From positions 124,001-188,000 of the forward strand of contig JADNRV010000050.1 of assembly GCA_015499995.1 (NCBI GenBank): a DNA stretch of 64,000 nucleotides, read 5' to 3'. The translations under genes were made by a program, and so were the position numbers. Position 1 is the stretch's first letter, and every line of letters starts with the position of its first letter. Shown in pieces: positions 1-10,749 of this stretch. The notes beneath the pieces are model-generated. The model did no database searches and was not told where the DNA came from. It saw only the letters and a list, made by a program, of their open reading frames with translations. The DNA is from Flammula alnicola (Eukaryota > Basidiomycota > Agaricomycetes > Agaricales > Strophariaceae).

Positions 1-1316
1 CTCCGCCTACTCATCTAGAGTTGTCACCGCCCCAAAAAGACCCTACACCTGTTTCTGGCGATGTCCTCCTACCTTTGATTATTTTCTCCGTCGTCAAAGC
101 GAACCCTCCGCATCTCGTATCAAATCTTCTGTTTACACAACGGTTTAGAAATCAGTCTGTGGGAGGAGAAGAGAGCTATTGCCTTATCAATCTGTTAGCT
201 GTTGCCGAGTTCCTCGAGAACGTAGATATGGCTGGTTTGGGCTTAGGAGATAGTGACAAAGTTATGAGGTCCGTATCTCCAATTTCTACCTCTGAGCAAC
301 AGACCTTGACATATTATTTTTTTCCCTCTAGCACGGCCGATTTGACCCCTATTCCATTGACACGGAGCCCAGTCACCTCCGAGACGCCGCTGGAACCAGT
401 CGATCATGGTGGCCTTCGTGGGCGCGTCGGACAACAGGTCGACGCTATTGCGGATTCCGCGAACAAAGTGATCACTGGTGTCGTCGACTCGTCTTTTGGA
501 ATCCTCCGCTCTTTCATGCCCAACAGCGCCACCCATCCAAATTCCGTTGTGGGTTTATCTGCGCCCGGAACCCCAGCTTTGAGCAACATGAGGCCTGGTT
601 TCGGGCTGTTGAGACGGGAGAGTGGGTTTTCGATTGCGAGTTTGGCTGCTTCGTTGCCAATTACTGGCCGTTCGCGTTCAAACACGAGAGGCGAGGAGTC
701 TGGTCAGCAGCTCGTAACTGTATCGAGGCCTGCATCTGTAAGGTCGAGGGCATCGTTGAAGATTCGGGTTGGAGGAGATGAGAGCCAGGAGGAGAGTGAT
801 GATGGTGACGAGAGTTCGGCGACGAATGATGAAGAAAGCGAAGCTGACGGGGAAGACGAGGACGATGCAGATGCAGTTTCTGGCGCTGGTGATGCCAGGA
901 GTATCCGCAGCTTTGAGAGCATGCTCCATTCCAGCAAAGAGAAGTCCAGAGGTGCTCGTGCCAGGAAGAGCCTTTCGGACCGTCTGGCTTCTGTTTCTGC
1001 TCTTGCTAATTTGAAAGTGAGCGATATGACACATCTCTCCACATTTGCAGGAAGCTTATTTGTCTGTTAGGGCTCGGAACCTGCATCACGAAGGACATCG
1101 CTCCTCCTGCCAAACCAACATCCGACAATACGACCTACGGATAGCCCGTCTTCCTCTCGGCCTGCGTCTCCGGTACAACTGCGTTTAGCTCCTCCGAAGC
1201 AACGGTTTATGGAGTGTACTCCTGACGACTTGCGCCTATCAGAAATTGGAGAGTTGCTCCGTGACTATAGGCGGTTGGCTGAAGGCATTCGAGCCATGGG
1301 TGGGTTTGAAGAGTAA
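1..1316 (+). CDS. VPS9-domain Rab5-type GEF, 3' part
   Basis: The 5' part lies outside the window; the frame is open from base 3. The first ~80 residues match the C-terminal half of a VPS9 domain, including LLPLIIFSVVKANPPHLVS and the stretch QSVGGEESYCLINLLAV. VPS9 domains catalyse nucleotide exchange on Rab5/Vps21 GTPases in endosomal trafficking. After the domain comes a Ser- and acid-rich, probably disordered tail. Two introns are inferred: 269-331 (63 nt, length divisible by three, strong pyrimidine tract before CTAG, so read-through would also stay open) and 1017-1070 (GTGAGC..TTAG). The second restores the frame into a short conserved-looking end, LRLSEIGELLRDYRRLAEGI, with the stop at 1314-1316. 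Family call is firm; which fungal paralogue it is cannot be decided without the N-terminus. Confidence 0.85.
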
Positions 1317-1818
1317 GGTTTTGGTTTGTAGACTGCGGCTTTTTGACATATTTCTTTTGGGTATCCTTTCCTTTCGACCAGTTTCCTTTGCCGTTCTTCC
1401 AAGAAACACTGCATACTGTATCATTGGCATGTTCTAAAAGCGACAGCGGAGGAAAATCTCCCTCAGATCGATCGTTCATGCGCGCTTCAGATCGGCAATA
1501 CACTACCTTTGTCCTGGCCTCACTGGTCGCGATGGTTGAAATTCTCGAGGATACTAAGCCCTACTAAGCCAGCTCGACTGAACGATGCAGAATAACCCGT
1601 AGGCTTATTCAATAGGCAAGTACAATGCTGAAGCTGAAACTTGGCTGTCACCGTCGCTGTGCACTGTGTTATGTTGGTCACGGTGCTGATGCAGTGCCAA
1701 GATTTTCTCACAGCCGGCACGTTACCCAGAAAACGCAGGCACTGCAACACATGCACTGCAGACTCTAATTGATCCATTGACATTATCCATTGGGGCTGCC
1801 CCTCCTGCTAACTCCAAT
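1317..1818. other. intergenic spacer
   Basis: Spacer of about 500 bp between two genes in the same orientation. It should hold the 3' end of the VPS9 gene and the promoter of the F-box gene. Short open frames here lack splice or domain support. Confidence 0.5.
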
Positions 1819-4623
1819 ATGCAAGCAGATTCAATAGACCTGGCTCAAGCCTCTTCTTCCCCTGCACTTGATTCAGACGAATCTGACGGGGAAGCCCCCA
1901 GACGCATCAAGAACCGTCAAACCAAGAAGCGAAGGATAATGCCCAACGACTCCTCCGACTCTGAACTTGCCCCAGTCAAACCTCGAAGCAAGCGCGGGAT
2001 TCTTAAGGTCTTAGTTGAAATGCCCCTTGATGTGCTGTTTGAGGTGCGTTGCCCGCTGCTTATATGGTGATGATGTGACTCATCAACACAGATCCACAGA
2101 TCTTCGGTATGTTGGAACCACTGGATCTGTTATATCTTGCTCGGTCGACAAAGGATATACGTGCCATCCTCATGAACCGATCTTCGATTTCTATCTGGAG
2201 ACGCTCTCGTTCCAATATTCCGGACATGCCAGAATGCCCAGATGATTTAAGTGAACCTCAGTATGCAAACCTAGCCTTCGCTAAAAATTGCTATGTCTGT
2301 TATTTGTCTTCTTTTTTAAGATGTCTGTAGGGCTCACATTCTGATCCATATTTTTAGTTCTGTGATAAAAACTTAAGCACGAATCGCATCATCTGGTCCG
2401 CAAGACTCAGGACATGTACTAAATGCCTACATACCAAGTGCGTTGGCTCGTTTCCCGGACTACGTTTCATACATTTTCATATGTTTACGTCCCTATTTCG
2501 CGCTTCGTTATAATAACGCAGCTTTATAAGAATGCATGAAGAGTGGATTCAGTCAAGAAAATATCCCGAGGCGTTGGCCTTTTGGATTCCTACCATAGTC
2601 GTCTCCGAGAGATCAGGTATAGATGCTCCGTTGTCTTATATTAATACAAACATGCTTATAGCCTCTTAGGTCGATCTGCAGACTCGTTTGCACTCCGTAG
2701 TCTAGATCGTCTCTGGAAAGACGAGTACAGCAACATTGACGACGATCGCAAAAAGCTTAAATGGCTGGCTCGCAAAGTAAAAGAACGAAAGGTGATATCT
2801 GCGGTATGGCGTCGTTTTCCCGAGCATCTGAAACACTGGCCTCTAACCTCTATTCCTGTCCTTGCATAATAATTTAGCACGCGGATAAATGCTCTTCATG
2901 GTTCGAGGACTACAAGGAAGAACTCGATAAACGACGGGTCGTGTTCATAGATGAACGCAAAGCCGTGTATGTGAAGAACGTTTTGCTCCGTGAATTGTCT
3001 CTAACTCTTGCCCGGGTTCCAATATCACCGATCAATAGCATTGTAAAACTTGTTAAAAGGCTCGGATGGGGAGAAGAATTGGCACGCATGTCCGAAGATA
3101 AACCACAAGATCAACCCAATGTGGTACGGGCATGCAGGAAAGAACTTACGAGTCGTGGTAAATTTTATGTCCGTTTTGTCTAATCGAACAAGCAAGTCCT
3201 CTGATCGCGTCAAATTTACAGTGCTATCCAATCTCGAGCCTGTTCTCGACGAGTACATGGCTGCGGCAAAAAGTCAACGCTTGGAGCAAGAATATAGAAC
3301 TTGTCTCGAGGAGCGTGAGCCAATTTTAAGAGAAGCATACGAGGAGTATGTTGCCTCCACCTTTGCTGCGGACGCCGTCTATCCCACAGCGGGCGAGCTG
3401 TTGTTTGATTCCGCCGTGGAGGACTGTATCCAGAAGACCCCAACAGCAGATTTTACAAAGGAGCTCCTACACACCACTATGCGCAGCGCATTTCCCACTA
3501 TCGCTCAGAAATGGAAGGAGAACAACGATGGAAAGCTGCGCGAACTTATCGCTGAAGCGTGCGGTCCGGAATATGTCTTCAACCCGCATACGGTGCTCCA
3601 CTTAGCTACTACGTTCTTCTCGTGCTCTAGTTGCGGACAGTGCCGTGATTCCTTCCAGTACCCCCGGGTACTCATGCATAGCTGCTCAAAATGGGCCGGT
3701 TATTCTTATTGGAGTCCAGACGCGCACACCCGGATAATAGGCTATGTTCTGAATGATGGTCACTGGAACCGCAGTAAAGTCATCAGCTTCAAGAAGGAAA
3801 GCCTGCAACTTATGACTCATGTCGTCCGGATGTGCGGATTCGACCCTGCAACCACAACAGCGCGCAAGATGGATGAAGTTGCACCGATAATTGAATGTGT
3901 ATCATGCAATGATGTTCGCGAGGGTCGAGCAACAATGTCGTGGAAGGCGGTGGTACGTTTTTACTGTCATCGCACATGGAGCGCGCACTCATATTGCTTA
4001 ATTTATTTATATGCCTCTTCTGCTCTACGTCGACATCTATTTCATTGGGTATGATACTCACACTATGTAGATCGAACACCAACGTACGACCCACAAGAAG
4101 GACGGCAAGAATGAAATGAAATTAGAAGTTTTGAATGAACCAGAATCCACAGGTGTCAAGGAACAAATGAACAAGTTGGAAGGCCGTCGGAGAGCTGATG
4201 AGCGCTACCTTGATATGGCTTGTGCACACTGCAAAAAGACTGGAAATACCGTTGATCTTGCAAAGCATGTGAAGAAAGAGTACGTGTTATTCCTCCCAAA
4301 ATATTTTCCGCTCTCTCGTTGACTTCTGACTACTTCGATGTTCATCCGTAACTCTCCGCGCCTGCTTTATTTTTCGTGTTTGATCCATAATCAGGCACGG
4401 AAAACAGCACCCAACGTCCGATGATATCGTCCCCATTCTGGACAGGGATCATACCCCACCTCTTTATTGGTTATGGCCCCCAAGAGAAGACGAAGAACCT
4501 ACTCAAGATGTACAACCTGACTCCGTATCATCTCACTCACCGTTCCTGAAATACCATCCAAGGAGACGTGGCAGCCGCGGGTCGCGTGGATTTGTGATCA
4601 CAGATTCAGGATCTTCGTCATAG
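1819..4623 (+). CDS. F-box protein with F-box near residue 75
   Basis: Ten exons join in frame: 1819-2043, 2100-2294, 2358-2437, 2522-2616, 2670-2791, 2878-2966, 3039-3157, 3222-3952, 4071-4279, 4395-4623. The start is the first ATG; the frame is open upstream only from a TTG. An acidic and basic N-terminus is followed by an F-box (LVEMPLDVLFE joined across intron 1 to IFGMLEPLDLLYLARSTK). Next come a cysteine pair segment (FCDKN..RTCTKC), a charged helical middle, and a late cysteine cluster (FFSCSSCGQCRD, MACAHCKK). F-box proteins recruit substrates to SCF ubiquitin ligases through Skp1. The layout (F-box, cysteine module, long variable C-terminus) is common in lineage-expanded agaricomycete F-box families; the substrate is unknown. 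All ten joins preserve frame, so it looks intact. Confidence 0.8.
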
Positions 4624-5037
4624 TGAAAATATATGTAGACTACTATTTCGAAGCAAATTTTTTAACCTGAACTATTGGCTACAGAGAGGCGAAACTGTTA
4701 AACAACCTGTATTGCCAGATTTGACGTTTTAGAGTTGGTACTTCATTTCTCCAAGTAATAATAGAGTCGCCGAGATTTCTTAATTTGGCGGTCAGTGATG
4801 GCTTGGCGCCTATTATGAGCGCTTAAGGGTTCCCTCATTGAAAGACCAAACAAAAGTACAGTATTTCGCGTCTTCAAACAGACTACCAACTTTTAAAAAA
4901 TTAAATGTAGTTCATAACTTTATGTACTTGTACGAGTAGGAAGAACATAAGTGTCCGGACTGATTCACTGGGTAATAAATGTCATAGTGCAAAGTTCTGA
5001 AGTGAAATCTCGAGAAGCCGATGCTACATCTAATGGA
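4624..5037. other. convergent intergenic spacer
   Basis: About 410 bp between the 3' ends of the F-box and lectin genes, AT-rich, presumably both 3' UTRs. No gene or RNA gene seen. Confidence 0.6.
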
Positions 5038-6310
5038 TTAGACAGCAGTCTGTGGAGGGGCGACGTCATTCCAGAACTGGTTAGAGTTTCCCGCAGTACA
5101 GTTCCAGATCTGAAGCTAAATTAGAGGTGGAATCAGCATCATTAGAGTATTAATTATATGCAGCCGATCTCAAGCTTACCGGGTTTCCCCTGGTCGTAAT
5201 TCCATCCGTCAAGTCAACGCACATTGGGTTTAGCAAACCGGTGCCTTGCCATCGAATAATTCCAGTGGGAAGCCAACTTTGGTTCTCGTTCCCTACGCAG
5301 TCCCAAAGCTGTAGCTTCGTACCGGGAGTTGTGTTCCCATCCGTAAGGTCGAGACACTTAATCGGGGCAGAACCGTCAGGACCGAAGGCGAGCTTGTAAC
5401 TTCCAGAATTTCCGTGACCAATTTGTGGAACGATCCATACTTTCAGAGCGGTGGTGTCGCTGCAAGATGTGATAAAGACTGGGGCACCGTTTTCTGAAGA
5501 GTCGGCTGCCATGCAGAGTTCGGCTAGTAGAGTAGAAAGTATAATTCAGTACGTTTGACTTGGATGAGATAGCTGAATATAATCACGTTGTGCGGCATTG
5601 ACAACCTCAGATATAGGGCTACACAACTCGAGTCAGTAATGGAACTCGTCAAAGAAAGATTGACTTACTTTACAAGGGGATTCGCCGTCCATTGCTGGTT
5701 AATATTTCCAGCAGTACAAGTCCAAATTTGTATCTGAAAGTTCAAAGCGCAGTCAATGAGCATATGCATCTGTTAGCCAATCCAGAAACAATAAGTGACC
5801 TGATTTCCGTTATCCAAATCACCATTCGTCAGATCAAGACACTTGTTTGTACCAGACCATACAACAGTTCCATCGGAATTCCACTCCCACAACTGGTTCG
5901 GGTCTCCGGCTACACAGCTATTGATTTCGATCTTCGTGCCGGAGACGTTGGCTCCACCAGTCACCTCAAGACAGAATGTGTTGAAGACTTCGATGGGGCC
6001 GGGGGTGCCTTCGCCCGATGTCGCGCCTCCTTCAACAACTTGAAATCCGCGTTGTTCAGTTGAAGTGCTACAGTCATTGATGAGAACGGCTGAGCCGTTG
6101 GCTGCAGGGAATACTGTGAGGCAAGGCGTGCGCGGGAAGGATCCGCGGGTTATGGGCTGGATTTGAACGATCTGATTTGCACTGTGAAGATTATAAATAA
6201 ACGGGTTAGCAAGGATAGACTACGATACGTGCATTAACTTACGGAGGAAGTGCAGCACGAACAGCGGCTGCGGCTGTAGCAGCTGACAAGAAAGATGTCA
6301 AGTAGCGCAT
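5038..6310 (-). CDS. secreted protein with two ricin-B-type lectin domains
   Basis: The ATG at 6310 opens a hydrophobic, Ala-rich signal peptide (MRYLTSFLSAATAAAAVRA). Two similar halves follow. Each starts with a C-L/M-x..NG..V.I..C strand pattern, has a CLDLTNG / CLDLTDG repeat and a QxW-type turn (NQLWEW, NQSWLP), and ends with Q-I-W-x-C-T-A-G-N. These are hallmarks of ricin-B (CBM13-like) beta-trefoils, which bind sugars. The halves join through a small middle exon of about 32 nt spanning the VVNAAQ coding segment, which keeps the frame between GTAAGT and the TAG acceptor before the second half. The last exon begins QIWNCTAGN and stops at 5038-5040. One donor (GTCACT, near 5804) is weak. 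Likely role: extracellular or defensive glycan binding; the ligand is unknown. No toxin domain is fused to it. Confidence 0.75.
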
Positions 6311-8604
6311 GTCGTGTATGCGTATGAGAATGCTTGTTTTTGTGGAGTGTTTTAGTTTGAATAGATGCTTAGACTCAGAAAACCAATTCCTTTTATACCT
6401 CGTCCAGTGGTTTACTAGAACTTCAAGCTGGGCAAGGGCCAGAAGGGTCAACCTATTTTTGACCTTTACGTACACTCCATCACATCCCGCGACGGCGTAG
6501 CATAGCCGCTTCTTTGAGCTCAGCTTCTTGACTCATTCCTCTCTGGAAACCTTGGAGATTCATTTGAAATGATTTTTAATATTATCACCCAGGGCTGAGA
6601 GTCGGATGAACATTGAACATTGGTACAGAAATCCCATTCGGGCGGAGCATCTGAACCATTCAACACTCCACTTGAAAATGACGATCCCGGATTGGGTATT
6701 TATAACTGCTTCTGAGCACGAGGATTGATGATTATTTTTAGTCCAAACTCATCGTCTTGCCGGGCTAAGGCTCTCGTCTGGCCACGGAAGAGTTCTGTTA
6801 TTGGGTGGCGAAAGATGGTGGCGAGACTCAAAGAATTCGAACAATTAGCTAGACTCTAAGTCCTCTAAAATTAAAGCAAAGTGGCAGAAGTATATTCCAA
6901 ATTCCCTCGGAGCCACTTGTGCTGGATCACGCTTCACAGCTTAAGAATCCAATGTAGTCGTGCGAAATAACTGTATCTGATTTGGCGCCTCACTTCAACT
7001 TGTCTTCAAGCGCCGGGTTCCAAGGTCAAGTTTGAATCAAGAACGAAATAATAGAGAAACTTGAACTCGCGATCCCTGAGGGACTTCAGATACAGAATGG
7101 CCAACCCCTCGAGTCCCTTGGTCCTCTGACCTTTGAGTGGCAGAGCCAGCCTCACATGATACTTCTTCAACTTTATGCTCCATCATATTTCACGGTCATA
7201 AATCATTGTTCGTCGCAACACTCGATTGGGGTCGAATCAGGTCTTCAAGACTGGTTACTGCCGAACACCCATGCGGTCCTTTAACTGGCATCAAGGCGCG
7301 AATCATCATTCGTCGCAATGAATGGGAATGGTCTATATTTCTTTTATCAATTCCATCCTGCTGGCGATGATAATCATACTCCAAATCTTGTCGTCAAATG
7401 CGGCGGAGAGCCGCCTTTTTGGGAAAAAATATCACTAAGTACAAATCATTCCTCGAAGTCGTTTTGTACTTGCATTTGCACCGACATGAATTCGAACCAC
7501 AACCTAGGGTCAGATCCGCACAAGATTTAATTCACGATCCGGATGGCCGTCATCAACGGCAAAGGCGATGTGAAGGTTGAGATTACTTCGGTGGATCAAG
7601 AAATCTTTATCTGTGCATCTTCGAAGATACTCTGCGTGCCGACACCCACGGGAGAAGGGCCACCCTCGACCTCGATTTGAGAAATAAACAAGGGGTACTA
7701 GGACGTCGGGACTGCGGTGCGGGGATTGACGAGAACATGTACCAATTTTTAGTGAGTATATGAGTGGACGCCAGTGCGATGCAAAGACGCTTAAGCCAGG
7801 AGAAACGGGACCAGAGGATGGCAAGTTGCTGCCCAGGGATTGGATTCCTTTTTAACGAATATGTTGGCTCCACATTCAAGCGCATCTTCTCCTTCCACGC
7901 CTTGCATGGCATCCTTGGAGCATACACGTAAGTAACACGCTCGATTCTGGCTGCAAGCTTATCACAAAAAATCCATACAATCCAGTCAAAGACTGAGTCC
8001 TGAGTCCTGATGCATAGTCAGTACTGGGACACACAAAACTAAGGACTAGACGGTGGAAGGCCCTGGACGAATCGAGAATTGAGAATAAAATTGACGAAAA
8101 AATTCCGGGGAGAGAGACGTGGGCACGTGACATTCTTGGGAGAAGACTCGGAACCGAAAGTTACTGGGGCAAGTTGGCCCGCACCACGACAGACTTCAAG
8201 TTGGGCTTTCTCACAGGCATCCATCGACGCTGTTATTCTTCTTATCCACCACCTTGCCACCACCTACGTCTTATCGATTCTTGAGTCTTCTTCTAGGTGC
8301 ATTCATCTAGGGTTCTAACTTACCTCACGCTGCGGCCAGTGCTTCTGTCAACCTCTGGTAGTATGTATTATTTCAACCATCATCTTAATGTCTTGCTACC
8401 TCAGAGCTCAACATCAACATAGATTGGTATCCGACGTCCATTCCTTGCCACAAGTTCAGCTCGATTGCATCCGAGTCCCAACTTTTGAATATTGACAGCT
8501 ATTTCTACTAGTTCCAGACCTTGGGTAATCATACGACGACGCCTATCCGACTTGCACACACTTCTAATCCAAATATAAACAAGTAACAGCGGGCAGCCTT
8601 TACA
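6311..8604. other. 2.3-kb gap, no gene supported
   Basis: Between the divergent lectin and amidase genes. Both promoters must lie here. Several short frames exist (for example around 7510-7927 on the minus strand), but none shows a domain, a convincing splice set or a coding bias. No tRNA-like B-box pair, tandem repeat or long inverted repeat was seen. Confidence 0.5.
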
Positions 8605-9913
8605 ATGTCGAGAACATCTTCTCGCACGGGATCTAGGCCATCTTCTCGCACAGGATCTAGCTCAGTCTATAGTGACGACCACCATCCTCCTTCCAACAGA
8701 AGATTGAGAATTGCCACCCACACTGGCGAACCGCCTCTATACCAAGTGGATTTATCTCTCCCCCCTGAATCAAGGTATTCTATAATATGCAAACACTATC
8801 AGGACGAGATGGCAGAATTGGTCAAAATATACGACGACATTCTTTCCTTGACACCTTCTCCTCGACTCTTTGCTTTCGTTGCTAAAATCTTGTTAAGAAA
8901 AGTCTTCACGAAGGAAGAGACAGAAGAAATCAGGGGCATATCGAAAGCTACAGAAATTCCTATTCATCTTGTCGTCGCCTATAATACTTTTCTCGACTTG
9001 TTTTCTGGATGCATCAGTGGCGGTGTGCAGGTTAATGCACCCTTTGCGCAAGGCAAGAAAATGCTTCACTTCCGCAACCTTGATTGGAACATGGATCCCC
9101 TGCGGGATATGATTATACGCGTCGAATATCTAATCGGAGGAAAGGTCGTGGCTCGGTAGGTTAGGCATAATTCAGCTGGAAGTAATAATATTCATGCGAG
9201 ATCCATCAGGGCGGTAACATACGCAGGTTATGTCGGTGTGTTATCTGGTGTCAGGCAAGCAGATACTTGAACCTCGCGTCTAAAATTTTGGCTCTGAACT
9301 TAACGTGTACAGGGAAGGACTTTCCGTCTCTCTAAATTACCGAGCGAGGGTTCAATCCAAGTCGTCGAAACCCGCGAATGGCCTCCATTATTTCCTCATT
9401 CTTCTCGGACGGCGGCCATCCATCGCCAGTCAGCTTCGCCAGATCCTGCTCTCTCCAGGTACAGTACCCACACTGGAAGAGTTATCTGATAAATTCAATC
9501 GAACGAAATCATCCTCTTGTTATCTCACCTTCTGCACCCTTTCCTCAGTCCTCGTGGTGGAGAAGGGCCTGAATTCCGCTGTCACCCATTCGTCGGAGGA
9601 ATTTCTCGCTGTCACGAACCACGATAGAGCGATGGAGGACCAGAGTCCAGAACAATGGCAAGAACTGGTATCAAAACAACTGGTACCGGAACTTCAGGGC
9701 GTTCACGATATGCTAGAAGAGAGTTTGGAACGCAAAGAGTGTATGTGTAACTTGTGGCGCTCCAAAGGCGTTGAAAATATTTCACTCCAGGATGTCAAGA
9801 CCTGGCTGCGGACGTATCCGATAAGAAACGAGTGCACTCATTTCTCTTGCATCATGGATCCGTCAGCGCAGGGTGGTGGGCTCGTGTGGGTTGAGACATG
9901 TGAGGAGGGCTGA
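8605..9913 (+). CDS. acid ceramidase / NAAA-like amidohydrolase
   Basis: Exons 8605-9155, 9210-9254 and 9313-9913 give 398 residues. A Ser/Arg-rich leader precedes the fold. Key signatures are the nucleophile region LFSGCISGGVQ (Cys136), the HFRNLDW segment, YAGYVGVLSGVREGLS joined across introns, and SSSCYLTFC near the C-terminal half. This is the N-terminal-nucleophile cysteine amidase family of acid ceramidase and N-acylethanolamine acid amidase, which cleaves an amide bond in ceramide or fatty-acid amides, often after self-cleavage before the Cys. No signal peptide is evident, unlike the animal lysosomal enzymes. The second intron starts with GC (AG|GCAAGC) instead of GT. The catalytic Cys and the neighbouring Arg/Asp are present, so an active enzyme is expected; the substrate is inferred only at family level. 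Confidence 0.8.
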
Positions 9914-10749
9914 GCCCAGCTGCGAGTGTATCCGTTTGTTCCGCGAGTATGTATCTATCTGTAGGTATCTGCGTGCCTCGACGATGTGATCTATAATATC
10001 CCCCAAATCCATTCTTCTTTGTAAACCTGACGAATATAACCACCGTAAGCTCGCACCGAAATAAATCATTTGCATCGATTTCTTCCTTGATATCCAATAT
10101 TGACCGATAGCCAGCTCCATAAGATATATCTTGTGGATCAGTACAACTGAGCTCAAGCCTCCGTCCGATGTGAAGACCCTTGATTAAGTTGGCAGTCACT
10201 TTGCAGTGAGCGCGGAGGGGGGTGAGATAGGGAAAATGTGTGTAAGTACCGGGGCAGACGCATAGAGCTATAACTATTAGCCGTCACGGATTCCTTTCTT
10301 CATCGGAGGAGGTACTTGCATGCACCGCAGTCTGATACTTCAAGGTACGAATTGCATTATCGATCAGGTCCAGTCGCGCTTTCCCCAGGGCACAAATTAC
10401 GATAGGCTTCCTTCGGTAGCCCTCGGTGCAAAATATCCCCATGACCTCATGTTTAAAGTCAAAAGATAAGATACATACATATACATTCCGCGTTCAAAAA
10501 TCCAGATCTTACGTATAGATTTATTACAACAATATGGGGATAGATATGTCTGACGAACGAGCGAAGATAAGGTACAATTACAGTCAGAAAACAACAGCTT
10601 CAAGCTTGAAGCTGAGGCCTGAGGCAAGATAGCATTTCGAAGAATAACACATTGACGAGATCGAAGGGTTTAGCAATGGTAGTGGTGGTAGGCACAGCAG
10701 ATACAGACGTAATTAAATATCGGTAAATAGGGTGGAAGGGGAAAGAAAT
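9914..10749. other. convergent intergenic spacer
   Basis: About 840 bp between the 3' ends of the amidase and methyltransferase genes. Contains only short frames without features. Confidence 0.5.

Noticed and set aside
2438..2521. Apparent frameshift in the F-box gene, with FPDYVSYIF readable in another frame
   Set aside because: The segment is a GTGCGT..CGCAG intron; removing it joins CLHTN to FIRMHEEWIQSRKYPEA in frame.
5513..5690. Two separate lectin genes, the second starting at MAADSSENG
   Set aside because: A small middle exon joins the halves in phase (ANPLVNPISEVVNAAQPELC), so one gene explains both domains.
6150..6190. tRNA-like B-box (GTTCAAATCC) on the minus strand
   Set aside because: It lies inside a lectin exon, with no A-box or cloverleaf pairing around it.
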